Shown here one piece after another: positions 1-7,217 of a stretch of 41,121 nt of DNA. How positions within the stretch are numbered: position 1 is the stretch's first letter; every line of letters begins with the position of its first letter. The notes beneath the pieces are model-generated. The model saw only the letters and a list, made by a program, of their open reading frames with translations, was not told the DNA's origin and made no database searches. The stretch comes from an uncultured Pelagibacteraceae bacterium. GTDB taxonomy: Bacteria > Pseudomonadota > Alphaproteobacteria > Pelagibacterales > Pelagibacteraceae. The stretch lies in NCBI GenBank assembly GCA_902580275.1, contig CACHJZ010000005.1:100065-141185 (forward strand), in the 5' to 3' direction. The translations under genes were made by a program, and so were the position numbers.

Positions 1-2679
1 TTGTCTTATCAAATTTGTGAAGTTTTTTTCACTTTCCTTTGGAACTTCAAATATTAGTTCATCATGGATTTGAAGCAACATTTTACATTTTTTTTCTTTA
101 GTCTCCTCAATTCTTTTTGAAATTCTTATCATCGCTAATCTCATAATTTCAGCAGCAGATCCCTGGATTGGTGCATTAATAGCTGCTCTTTCTTGAAAAT
201 TTCTTATATTAAAATTTTTATCATTTATTCCAGTTATGTGACTTCTTCTACCAAAAATATTATTTACATATCCACTCTTCCTACAAAATTTTATAGTGTC
301 ATTCATGTAATCTTTAATTTCTGGAAATTTTTTAAAGTATGAATTTAAAAATTCTGCAGCTTCATTGTTTGATACCATAATCTGTTTTGCTAAGCCGTAT
401 TGAGAAATTCCGTAAATAATTCCAAAATTAATCGCTTTTGCTTTTCTTCTCATATCTGAATTAATTTCGCTTAATTTAACATTAAATACTTGGCTGGCCG
501 TAAGTGAATGAATATCTTGTTGATTATTAAAAGCTTTTTTCAATTCTTTTACATCTGCTAAATCTGCCAAAATTCTCATTTCGATTTGATTATAATCTGC
601 TGATATTAAAATATTTCCTTTTTCAGAAACAAAAGATTTTCTTATATCTTTCCCATCTTCAGTTTTAATCGGTATATTTTGTAAATTTGGATCGCTTGAA
701 GCTAATCTGCCTGTTGTTGTTGCAGCCAGTAAAAAAGATGTATGAACTCTTTTTGTTTTAGTATTAATGTGCTCTTGCAAAGAGTCTGAGTAAGTATTTT
801 TAAGTTTAGAAATTTGTCTCCACTCTAATATAAGTTTTGGAAATTCATTACCTTTGAAAGCTAAATCCTCTAAAACTGATGCGCTAGTAGCAAAACTACC
901 TTTTTTTGTCTTTTTGAGAGATGCTATCTTTAAATCTTCATACATAATTTCACCAAGTTGCTTTGTTGAAGCAATATTAAATTTTTTCTTGGAAATTTTG
1001 TAAATTTTATCCTCAATTGAAGAGATTTTTTTTTCAAATTTTTTCGACAGAATATTTAAAAATTTATCGTCTACTTTTACTCCTTGGATCTCCATATTGG
1101 CTAATATTTTAATTAAAGGCTTTTCAAATAATTCATAAATATTTTCAAGTTTTTCTCTTATTAAATTTTTCTTTAATAATTTATACAATCTAAAAGTTAC
1201 ATCAGCATCTTCAGCTGCATATTCAGTGGCTTTTTTGATTTCAACTTGATCAAAAGTAAGTTGCTTTTTACCTGATCCAACTAAATCTTTATAGGATATT
1301 GTTTTATGTCCTAAGTGAAGCTCTGAAAGTGTATCCATATTATGTCTGTTCTTACCTGCATCAAGCACGTATGACATAAGCATAGTATCTTCCATTGAGT
1401 TTATTTTTATTCCTCGATGATAAAAAATTATATAGTCGAATTTTATATTTTGCCCTATTTTTTTAATTGATTTATCCTCTAAGATCGGTTTAATTTTTTG
1501 AATTACCTTATTTGTATCTAGTACATCTTTACCGTTATGCTTTAAAGGTATATAGCAAGCTTTTCCAATATCAGTTGATAAAGATATTCCTACTAATTCA
1601 GCTAAATGCGGATCTAGAGAACTTGTCTCAGTATCTATACATAATTCTCCCTTCTCCTCTGCATCTTTTAACCAATTGTCAATATCTTCTAATTTATTGA
1701 GCAATTTATATTTTGTTCGATCAATATTTGAAATCTCTTTTCCTTTTAAAGATGGTGTGTCTTTTTCTTTTAATTTAGGTTCTCCGTACTGTGATATGAC
1801 ACTACTTAAAAGCCTATTAAACTCCATTTCTCTTAGAAATTCATATAGTTTATCTTTATCTATGTTTTTTATTACAAAATCATCCAATTTCACTTTAACA
1901 GGAACATCTCTTTTTAAAGTTACCAATTTTTTACTTATAAGAGCTTTATCTTTATTTTCTAAAATAGTTTCTCTTCTCTTGTTCTGTTTAATTTCATGAG
2001 CTTTTGATAAAAGTTTCTCCAAGTTTCCATATTTATTAATTAATTCCGCAGCAGTTTTAACACCGATACCAGGTACTCCTGGAACGTTGTCACTGGTATC
2101 ACCTGCTAATGATTGTACATCTATTACTTTTTCAGATTTAACACCAAATTTTTTTATAACATCCTCTTCACCTAAAAATTTATTTTTCATAGGATCATAA
2201 ATTCTTACGTTCTTGTTGAATAACTGCATTAAATCTTTATCAGATGATACAATTGTAACCTTAGCCCCAATTTTTAAGATTTGTTCTGTATAAGTTGCAA
2301 TTAAATCATCTGCTTCATAATTAATGAGTTCTACAGATGGTAAATTGAATGCCATTACTGATTTTCTTATAAAATCAAATTGAGGAATTAAATCATCAGG
2401 GGCATCAGATCTATTTGCTTTATAATCTTTATAGATTTCATTCCTAAAATTTTTTCTTGCGGAGTCAAAAATTACTGCAAAGTGAGTTGGTTTTTGTAAA
2501 TTTTCTTTAGATTTCGAATCCTCAAGTAACTTAAATAACATATTACAAAAACCGTTTACAGCCCCTGTTGGCATGCCATCACTTTTCCTGCTTAGAGGCG
2601 GCAAAGCATAATATGCTCTAAAGATATATCCCGAGCCATCAATTAAATAAAAATGATCACTTTTTTTAATTTTGGTCAT
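1..2679 (-). CDS. polA: DNA polymerase I (3' end missing at window edge)
   Basis: Replication and repair polymerase that removes RNA primers and fills gaps. Translating the minus strand from the ATG at 2679 gives 893 codons without a stop, running off the left edge. The N-terminus (about residues 1-290) has the 5'-3' flap-nuclease fold start IDGSGYIFRAYYALPP. A proofreading 3'-5' exonuclease domain looks intact: DTETSSLD near residue 346, GQNIKFDYIIF, and YAAEDADVTFRL. Polymerase motif A ADYNQIEMRILA is near residue 694, motif B RRKAKAINFGIIYG follows, and motif C IHDELIFE is near residue 872. Compared with the roughly 930-residue family, about 30 C-terminal residues lie outside the window. 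It is divergent from the ABC ATPase gene at 2730, so 2680-2729 must hold both promoters. Confidence 0.97.
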   Translation of the reverse strand, partial: MTKIKKSDHFYLIDGSGYIFRAYYALPPLSRKSDGMPTGAVNGFCNMLFKLLEDSKSKENLQKPTHFAVIFDSARKNFRNEIYKDYKANRSDAPDDLIPQFDFIRKSVMAFNLPSVELINYEADDLIATYTEQILKIGAKVTIVSSDKDLMQLFNKNVRIYDPMKNKFLGEEDVIKKFGVKSEKVIDVQSLAGDTSDNVPGVPGIGVKTAAELINKYGNLEKLLSKAHEIKQNKRRETILENKDKALISKKLVTLKRDVPVKVKLDDFVIKNIDKDKLYEFLREMEFNRLLSSVISQYGEPKLKEKDTPSLKGKEISNIDRTKYKLLNKLEDIDNWLKDAEEKGELCIDTETSSLDPHLAELVGISLSTDIGKACYIPLKHNGKDVLDTNKVIQKIKPILEDKSIKKIGQNIKFDYIIFYHRGIKINSMEDTMLMSYVLDAGKNRHNMDTLSELHLGHKTISYKDLVGSGKKQLTFDQVEIKKATEYAAEDADVTFRLYKLLKKNLIREKLENIYELFEKPLIKILANMEIQGVKVDDKFLNILSKKFEKKISSIEDKIYKISKKKFNIASTKQLGEIMYEDLKIASLKKTKKGSFATSASVLEDLAFKGNEFPKLILEWRQISKLKNTYSDSLQEHINTKTKRVHTSFLLAATTTGRLASSDPNLQNIPIKTEDGKDIRKSFVSEKGNILISADYNQIEMRILADLADVKELKKAFNNQQDIHSLTASQVFNVKLSEINSDMRRKAKAINFGIIYGISQYGLAKQIMVSNNEAAEFLNSYFKKFPEIKDYMNDTIKFCRKSGYVNNIFGRRSHITGINDKNFNIRNFQERAAINAPIQGSAAEIMRLAMIRISKRIEETKEKKCKMLLQIHDELIFEVPKESEKNFTNLIRQ

Positions 2680-2729
2680 TTATTAATGTTAACTTAATTT
2701 ATACGAATGTTATAAATGAATAAATCATT

Positions 2730-3659
2730 ATGAAAAAAAAAGATGTATTGACCGTCAAAAATTTAAGTAAAATTTACTCCAAAAACAATTCTGAACCGGT
2801 TAATGCATTAAGCAATTTAAACTTAGACGTGAAACAAGGTGAAATTTTTGGATTATTGGGCCCTAATGGAGCTGGTAAATCAACTTTCATAAATATATTG
2901 GGTGGAACAGTAATTAAGTCAAAAGGTAACGTAAATGTGTGGGGTTATGACTTAGACAAGGATCCAAGACAGGTAAGAGCTTCATTAGGTATAGTGCCTC
3001 AGGAGGTAAATCTAGATCCTTTTTTTAATCCAAGAAGGCTTTTAGAGTTACATGCAGGAATGTATGGCATCAAAAAAAAAGATCGTATAACAGATGAAAT
3101 TTTAAAATTAGTTTCTCTTGAAAATAATGCAGATAGCTACGCCAGAAGTCTCTCTGGGGGAATGAAAAGAAGACTATTAATAGCAAAAGCCCTTGTTCAC
3201 AAACCACCGATTTTGATATTAGATGAACCAACTGCTGGTGTGGATGTTGAGCTAAGAAGGAATCTTTGGGAAAATGTTAAACTTTTAAATAAAATTGGTG
3301 TCACAATTATTTTAACTACTCATTATCTAATAGAAGCTGAAGAAATGTGCGATCGAATAGGAATTTTAAGTAAAGGTCATTTAGTTGCTTTAGATACAAC
3401 AAAAAATTTAATTAATAAGATACAAACTAAAAACGTCACTTTTACAATAAATGAAAAGACCAAAATAGCCAACATACCTCTTAAATCACTAAAAATTTTA
3501 TCCCAAGAAGATAATAGAATAACTTTGTCTTATGAAAAAAATTCTTTAAAAATTGATGAAATAATTTCCTATTTTTCAGACAAAAATATTAATATATTGG
3601 ATATTACGACAGATGATGCAAATATTGAAGATGTTTATACATCCTTAATTAAAAACTAG
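2730..3659 (+). CDS. ABC transporter ATP-binding protein (YadG/CcmA-like, ABC-2 export type)
   Basis: ATPase subunit of an ABC-2 type transporter; the substrate cannot be told from sequence. All nucleotide-binding motifs are present: Walker A GPNGAGKST at residues 44-52, signature LSGGMKRRLLIAKAL near 145, Walker B ILILDEPTAGVD near 165, and an H-loop LTTHYLIEAEEM. A C-terminal extension of about 80 residues after the ATPase core resembles the extra domain of YadG-like proteins. The usual ABC-2 permease partner (YadH type) is not adjacent: polA lies upstream and divergent, and bioY follows 32 bases downstream. Either the permease gene is elsewhere or the ATPase serves something else. It does not look like an ECF-type BioM ATPase. 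Length 309 residues is normal for the family. Confidence 0.9.
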   Translation: MKKKDVLTVKNLSKIYSKNNSEPVNALSNLNLDVKQGEIFGLLGPNGAGKSTFINILGGTVIKSKGNVNVWGYDLDKDPRQVRASLGIVPQEVNLDPFFNPRRLLELHAGMYGIKKKDRITDEILKLVSLENNADSYARSLSGGMKRRLLIAKALVHKPPILILDEPTAGVDVELRRNLWENVKLLNKIGVTIILTTHYLIEAEEMCDRIGILSKGHLVALDTTKNLINKIQTKNVTFTINEKTKIANIPLKSLKILSQEDNRITLSYEKNSLKIDEIISYFSDKNINILDITTDDANIEDVYTSLIKN

Positions 3660-3691
3660 TAATAGTAATTGATTAACTGTAAAGTATAAAA

Positions 3692-4243
3692 ATGGAAAAT
3701 ATAAGTATATCTAACAATCAAAAAATCTTAAAAAATTTTTTGATTGTTGTTCTTGGTTCAATTTTATTGACTGTCTCAGCAAAAATAAAAATACCTTTTT
3801 ATCCAGTGCCAATGACCATGCAAACTTTTGTGGTTCTTTTTTTAGGAATATCATTTGGCTATAAAATTGCAGTTGCAACAGTATTTGTTTATTTAATTGA
3901 AGGATTGTTAGGACTTCCTGTTTTTTCAAACTCCCCAGAAAAAGGAGTTGGTTTAGCATACTTTGTGGGACCTACCATGGGATATTTAATTGGTTTTTTA
4001 TTCGCAGCTTTTTTTGCAGGTTATTTAAATTTTAAAACTAACTTAATCGTAATATTTTTAAAACTTATATTATCAGTTTTCTTTATTTATTTGTTTGGTA
4101 TTGTTTGGTTAGGTATTTTAATTGGATGGGAAAAACCTATATTTAAGGTTGGATTTTTTCCATTTATTTATGCAGAGTTATTTAAAATTTTACTGCTTAC
4201 TTTTTTAACTTCAAAATTTATTAAAATTAGAAAATTTATTTAG
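3692..4243 (+). CDS. bioY: BioY family biotin transporter substrate-binding membrane protein
   Basis: S component that binds and imports biotin across the inner membrane. The 183-residue protein is almost entirely hydrophobic with about six membrane segments. It carries BioY family features: KIKIPFYPVPMTMQTFVVL near residue 30-48 and the glycine-rich GLAYFVGPTMGYLIGF near residue 85-102, a region linked to biotin binding in the family. No bioM (A component) or bioN (T component) is adjacent, so this is a solitary BioY, as is known in many proteobacteria; it may work alone or use a shared energising module encoded elsewhere. The ABC ATPase 32 bases upstream is of a different class. The 3' end overlaps the convergent regulator gene by 8 bases. 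Confidence 0.93.
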   Translation: MENISISNNQKILKNFLIVVLGSILLTVSAKIKIPFYPVPMTMQTFVVLFLGISFGYKIAVATVFVYLIEGLLGLPVFSNSPEKGVGLAYFVGPTMGYLIGFLFAAFFAGYLNFKTNLIVIFLKLILSVFFIYLFGIVWLGILIGWEKPIFKVGFFPFIYAELFKILLLTFLTSKFIKIRKFI

Positions 4244-4793
4244 GCGATCTTTTATATAAAATTCTTTGCAACGTACGTCTATGCATCTTTAGTCTTCTTG
4301 CGGTCTCAGATACATTTCTGTTGCATAACTCGAATACTCTATGAATATGTTCCCATTTTACTCGATCGGCAGACATAGGATTTTCTGGAGGTTGGGCTTT
4401 AGTTTTAGGATCAGCTAGAAGAGCTTTTTCAATATCGTCAGCATCTGCAGGCTTTGCTAAATAATCAATTGCTCCCTGCTTAATTGCTGCAACGGCAGTT
4501 GGTATATTTCCATAACCTGTAAGCATTATAATTTTGCTTTTAGAATTTATCTTTTGAAGTTCTTTTACAATCTCTAAACCGTTGCCATCATTGAGTCTTA
4601 AATCAACAACCGCAAATGCGGGATTCTTTGAGTTTATAGACGCTATACCCGATTTTACACCCTCAGCTTGAGAGACTAAGAAACCCTTTTTTTCCATAGC
4701 TCTAGATAACCTTTCTCTAAAGGTATTATCATCATCAACTATTAATAACGATTTATCCGCTAATTCTGTTACTTTTTGAGTATTATCTGTCAT
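4236..4793 (-). CDS. regA: RegA/ActR/PrrA-type two-component response regulator
   Basis: DNA-binding response regulator of the redox-responsive RegBA/ActSR/PrrBA family. The receiver domain spans about residues 15-125: acidic cluster DDD at 20-22, phospho-acceptor D64 in AVVDLRLNDG, the LTGYG switch region, and K114 in YLAKP. A short linker with prolines leads to a Fis-type helix-turn-helix at about residues 155-182 (NVSETARRLKMHRRTLQRIL), close to the strongly conserved alphaproteobacterial ActR/RegA helix. Length 185 residues matches the family. No RegB/ActS kinase gene lies beside it, although the pair is often linked in other alphaproteobacteria. It converges with bioY and is divergent from the polyamine cluster. 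The 188-base gap to that cluster holds repeats and hairpins. A regulatory link to either neighbour is inference only. Confidence 0.93.
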   Translation of the reverse strand: MTDNTQKVTELADKSLLIVDDDNTFRERLSRAMEKKGFLVSQAEGVKSGIASINSKNPAFAVVDLRLNDGNGLEIVKELQKINSKSKIIMLTGYGNIPTAVAAIKQGAIDYLAKPADADDIEKALLADPKTKAQPPENPMSADRVKWEHIHRVFELCNRNVSETARRLKMHRRTLQRILYKRSPK

Positions 4794-4808
4794 AGCAAGC
4801 TATATGGG

Positions 4809-4851
4809 ATTTAAAGTGGAATTTTCAATATGTCATTTTAAGTGGGAATTT
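4809..4851. repeat. Two near-direct repeats between regA and the decarboxylase gene
   Basis: ATTTAAAGTGGAATTT at 4809-4824 and ATTTTAAGTGGGAATTT at 4835-4851 differ by one substitution and one inserted G. Their starts are 26 bases apart, about two and a half helical turns. They begin 16 bases upstream of the regA start codon and lie upstream of the decarboxylase leader, a typical place for tandem operator half-sites. They do not resemble the GCGGC-N5-GTCGC consensus described for RegA. Function is not known. Confidence 0.5.
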
Positions 4852-4894
4852 AACAGGCTTAATAACATTGAAAATTTTCTTTACTTTAGGGGTC

Positions 4895-4918
4895 ATTTCT
4901 CATAATGAGTGAAGAAAT
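4895..4918 (+). promoter_or_regulatory. Inverted repeat / hairpin in the polyamine-cluster leader
   Basis: ATTTCT (4895-4900) is the exact reverse complement of AGAAAT (4913-4918). Inside it CTCAT (4900-4904 region) and ATGAG (4905-4909) can pair around a single A. The two pairings compete for T4900, so a real hairpin would have a bulge of about five bases on the 3' side. It could be an RNA hairpin upstream of the terminator-like stem, or a protein-binding palindrome. It is AT-rich, so chance is possible. Confidence 0.35.
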
Positions 4919-4958
4919 TACAAATTTGCATACAAGATATGCAAATTTTTTTTGTTAA
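4905..4958 (+). CDS. Possible 17-codon leader peptide before the decarboxylase gene
   Basis: ATG at 4905 opens a 17-codon frame ending in TAA at 4956-4958, translating as MSEEITNLHTRYANFFC. Its 3' half runs through the terminator-like stem at 4922-4948, so a ribosome on it would disrupt that hairpin. This is the geometry of translation-coupled attenuation, and ornithine decarboxylase leaders with regulatory peptides are known in enterobacteria (speFL). No strong Shine-Dalgarno is visible: AGGGG at 4888-4892 is 12 bases away. Short ORFs arise easily by chance, so this is a candidate only. Confidence 0.2.
   Translation: MSEEITNLHTRYANFFC
4922..4953 (+). terminator. Intrinsic-terminator-like hairpin upstream of the decarboxylase start (possible attenuator)
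   Basis: AAATTTGCATA (4922-4932) and TATGCAAATTT (4938-4948) form a perfect 11-bp stem around the loop CAAGA, and the T-run continues to 4953, giving eight consecutive T bases from 4946. The T-tract follows only on the plus strand, so it would act on transcripts heading into the decarboxylase gene. It lies 28 bases before the start codon at 4982 and no plus-strand gene ends immediately upstream. That makes it either an attenuator or a block against antisense read-through from bioY across regA. Only two G-C pairs lie in the stem. Confidence 0.6.
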
Positions 4959-4981
4959 ATTTTTTTTTGAGGGGCTATGAA

Positions 4982-6160
4982 ATGGAAAAATTTAAAAGTG
5001 TTGACGAACTTGTAAGTCAACTTAAACCTGTTGAACCAATATATTGCATTAGAACAAGTGCAATACATCAAGCTTCAAAAATTTTCCAAAATAAATTTCC
5101 AGGTACAGTTTTATACGCAGTTAAGACCAATCCTAACTCTTTAGTAATAGATAGTATTATAAAGAGCGGAATTAAAAATTTTGATGTAGCATCATTAAAA
5201 GAAATTGAACAAATAAAAAAAATAAATCCAGAGTTGAAGTGTTCTTTCATGCACACTGTTAAATCTAGAGAAAGTATAAAAGAGGCTTATTTTAAACATG
5301 GTGTAAAAACTTTTTCATTAGATACAAAAGAAGAGTTAATTAAAATAATTGAGGCAACTAACCAAGCTAAGGATTTAGAATTATTTGTTAGAGTTGCTGT
5401 TTCAAATGAACATGCAGAAATAGATTTATCAAAAAAATTTGGTGCTTTACATAGTGAAGCTTTGGGTCTTTTAAGATTAACAAAACAATACGCTAAAAAA
5501 ATTGGTTTAAGTTTTCATGTTGGATCACAATGTATGCATCCAATATCTTATTCGAAAGGAATAGCGGAGATCGGAAATATTATAAAAAAAACCAAAATTT
5601 CACCGGATTACATAAATGTTGGAGGTGGATTTCCAACGATCTATCCTGATCTAATACCACAATCATTAGATAACTATTTTAAAGAAATAAAAATAGCCTT
5701 AGAAAAATTAAAATTTGAAAAAAAACCTGAGATTATTTGTGAACCAGGCAGAGCTATTGTGGCTGAGAGTGGGTCAACAATTGTTAAAGTAATTTTAAGA
5801 AAAAAACAAAAACTTTACATAAATGATGGAACTTACGGAACATTATTTGATGCCGGAGTTCCAAATATTGTTTATCCTTCAAGAATGATTCCGATAGGAA
5901 GATTGGTTTCAAAAAAACTTACTCCATTTGATTTCTACGGTCCAACTTGTGATAGCATGGACTATATGAAAGGACCATTTATTTTACCGAATAACATAAA
6001 AGAAAATGATTATATAGAACTCGGTCAACTAGGAGCTTACGGACTAACATTTAGAACTAAATTTAACGGTTTTTATTCAGATAGTATTTATGAAGTGCAA
6101 GACCAACCTATAATGAGTATGTACAACAAAGATAAAGATAAAGCATTTCTTGTTGCTTAA
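4982..6160 (+). CDS. Ornithine/lysine decarboxylase, PLP-dependent group IV (alanine-racemase fold)
   Basis: Decarboxylates ornithine to putrescine (or lysine to cadaverine) in the cytoplasm; the first step of the polyamine cluster. The 392-residue protein has the PLP lysine K48 in YAVKTNP, HVGSQ at 179-183, glycine loop GGGFP at 214-218, phosphate-binding EPGRAIV at 254-260, and the catalytic cysteine C323 in GPTCDSMD, with GAYG at 351. I place the start at ATG 4982 because GAGGGG at 4969-4974 gives a strong Shine-Dalgarno seven bases upstream; an in-frame TTG at 4952 would lie inside the terminator-like T-tract. The stop codon TAATG overlaps the next start by one base, implying translational coupling. 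The family includes ornithine, bifunctional ornithine/lysine and carboxynorspermidine-related enzymes; the CDSMD motif favours ornithine or lysine. Confidence 0.9.
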   Translation: MEKFKSVDELVSQLKPVEPIYCIRTSAIHQASKIFQNKFPGTVLYAVKTNPNSLVIDSIIKSGIKNFDVASLKEIEQIKKINPELKCSFMHTVKSRESIKEAYFKHGVKTFSLDTKEELIKIIEATNQAKDLELFVRVAVSNEHAEIDLSKKFGALHSEALGLLRLTKQYAKKIGLSFHVGSQCMHPISYSKGIAEIGNIIKKTKISPDYINVGGGFPTIYPDLIPQSLDNYFKEIKIALEKLKFEKKPEIICEPGRAIVAESGSTIVKVILRKKQKLYINDGTYGTLFDAGVPNIVYPSRMIPIGRLVSKKLTPFDFYGPTCDSMDYMKGPFILPNNIKENDYIELGQLGAYGLTFRTKFNGFYSDSIYEVQDQPIMSMYNKDKDKAFLVA

Positions 6161-7203
6161 TGTCGGATAAAAAAAATCTAGGTCATAACAGTAAAAAAGA
6201 TTTTTTAAAAAAACCAGTAGAGCATATTGATATTACCAAATTTGACAGTAGAGAAATTATATCAGCAATGGGAAAAATGTCATTTGTTTCCAGAGAGACT
6301 TCAAATGCAACAAATATTTATAATGAAATGCTTAAAGATAAAGATTGTACAATTTTTTTAACTTTAGCTGGCTCGACCTCTGCAGCTGGATGTATGCATA
6401 TTTATAGGGATATGGTTAAATATAATATGGTAGATGCTATTGTTGCAACTGGAGCATCAATAATTGATATGGATTTTTTCGAAGCACTTGGTTTTAAACA
6501 TTATCAGGGTTCTCAGTTTCAAAATGACGATGAGCTAAGAAAGAATTACATAGATAGAATTTACGACACATATATTGATGAAGATGAGCTACAGAAATGT
6601 GATAAGATTATTGGTGAAATTGCAGATAAACTAGAACCAAGGCCATATACATCTAGAGAATTCATAAAAGAAATTGGAAAATATCTAAAAACGAATGCAA
6701 AGAAAAAAGAATCTTTAATTGAAGTAGCATATGACAATAATGTCCCAATTTTTTGTCCAGCTTTTACCGATTCAAGTGCTGGATTTGGTCTAGTGATGCA
6801 TCAAGAAAGAAATCCAAAAAAACATATTACAATAGACTCGATTAGAGAATTCAGAGAATTAACTGAAATTAAAATAAAATCTAAAGGATCAGGTCTTTTT
6901 ATGATTGGTGGTGGAGTTCCAAAAAATTTTATTCAAGATACTGTAATTTGTGCTGAGCTTTTAGGAAAAAATGTTGATATGCATAAGTATGCTATTCAAA
7001 TTACTGTTGCAGACTCCAGAGATGGTGCTTGCAGTAGTTCAACATTAAAAGAAGCTAGTTCCTGGGGTAAAGTAAACACTACAAAAGAGCAAATGGTTTT
7101 TGCTGAGGCTACGAGTGTTTTACCCCTAATTGCAAGTGATGCTTATCACGCTGGTAAATGGAAGAATAGAAATAGAAAAAACTTTTCAAAGATATTTGAT
7201 TAA
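6160..7203 (+). CDS. Deoxyhypusine synthase family protein, probable polyamine aminobutyltransferase
   Basis: Deoxyhypusine synthase uses NAD and spermidine to move a 4-aminobutyl group onto a lysine of eIF5A. Bacteria lack eIF5A, so a bacterial homologue more likely moves the group onto a small amine, for example making homospermidine, as plant homospermidine synthase (itself derived from this family) does. In this 347-residue protein the catalytic core is recognisable: the acceptor lysine K304 in SWGKV with W302, H214 in GFGLVMHQ matching the substrate-binding histidine region, GGGVPKNF near 250, and the nucleotide-binding LAGSTSAAG near 70 and IVATGASIIDMDF. The key lysine is retained, so an intermediate imine mechanism is possible. 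It is start-stop coupled to the decarboxylase and 14 bases before a ureohydrolase. Family assignment is firm; substrate is inference. Confidence 0.88.
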   Translation: MSDKKNLGHNSKKDFLKKPVEHIDITKFDSREIISAMGKMSFVSRETSNATNIYNEMLKDKDCTIFLTLAGSTSAAGCMHIYRDMVKYNMVDAIVATGASIIDMDFFEALGFKHYQGSQFQNDDELRKNYIDRIYDTYIDEDELQKCDKIIGEIADKLEPRPYTSREFIKEIGKYLKTNAKKKESLIEVAYDNNVPIFCPAFTDSSAGFGLVMHQERNPKKHITIDSIREFRELTEIKIKSKGSGLFMIGGGVPKNFIQDTVICAELLGKNVDMHKYAIQITVADSRDGACSSSTLKEASSWGKVNTTKEQMVFAEATSVLPLIASDAYHAGKWKNRNRKNFSKIFD

Positions 7204-7217
7204 AGTTAAATTTAAAA

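Noticed and set aside
1512..1999. Two plus-strand ORFs antisense to polA
   Set aside because: Both are inside the proofreading and linker region of polA, whose own motifs are intact on the minus strand.
4952..4981. TTG at 4952 as start of the decarboxylase
   Set aside because: It would fall inside the T-tract of the terminator-like stem and has no Shine-Dalgarno; ATG 4982 has GAGGGG at a good distance.
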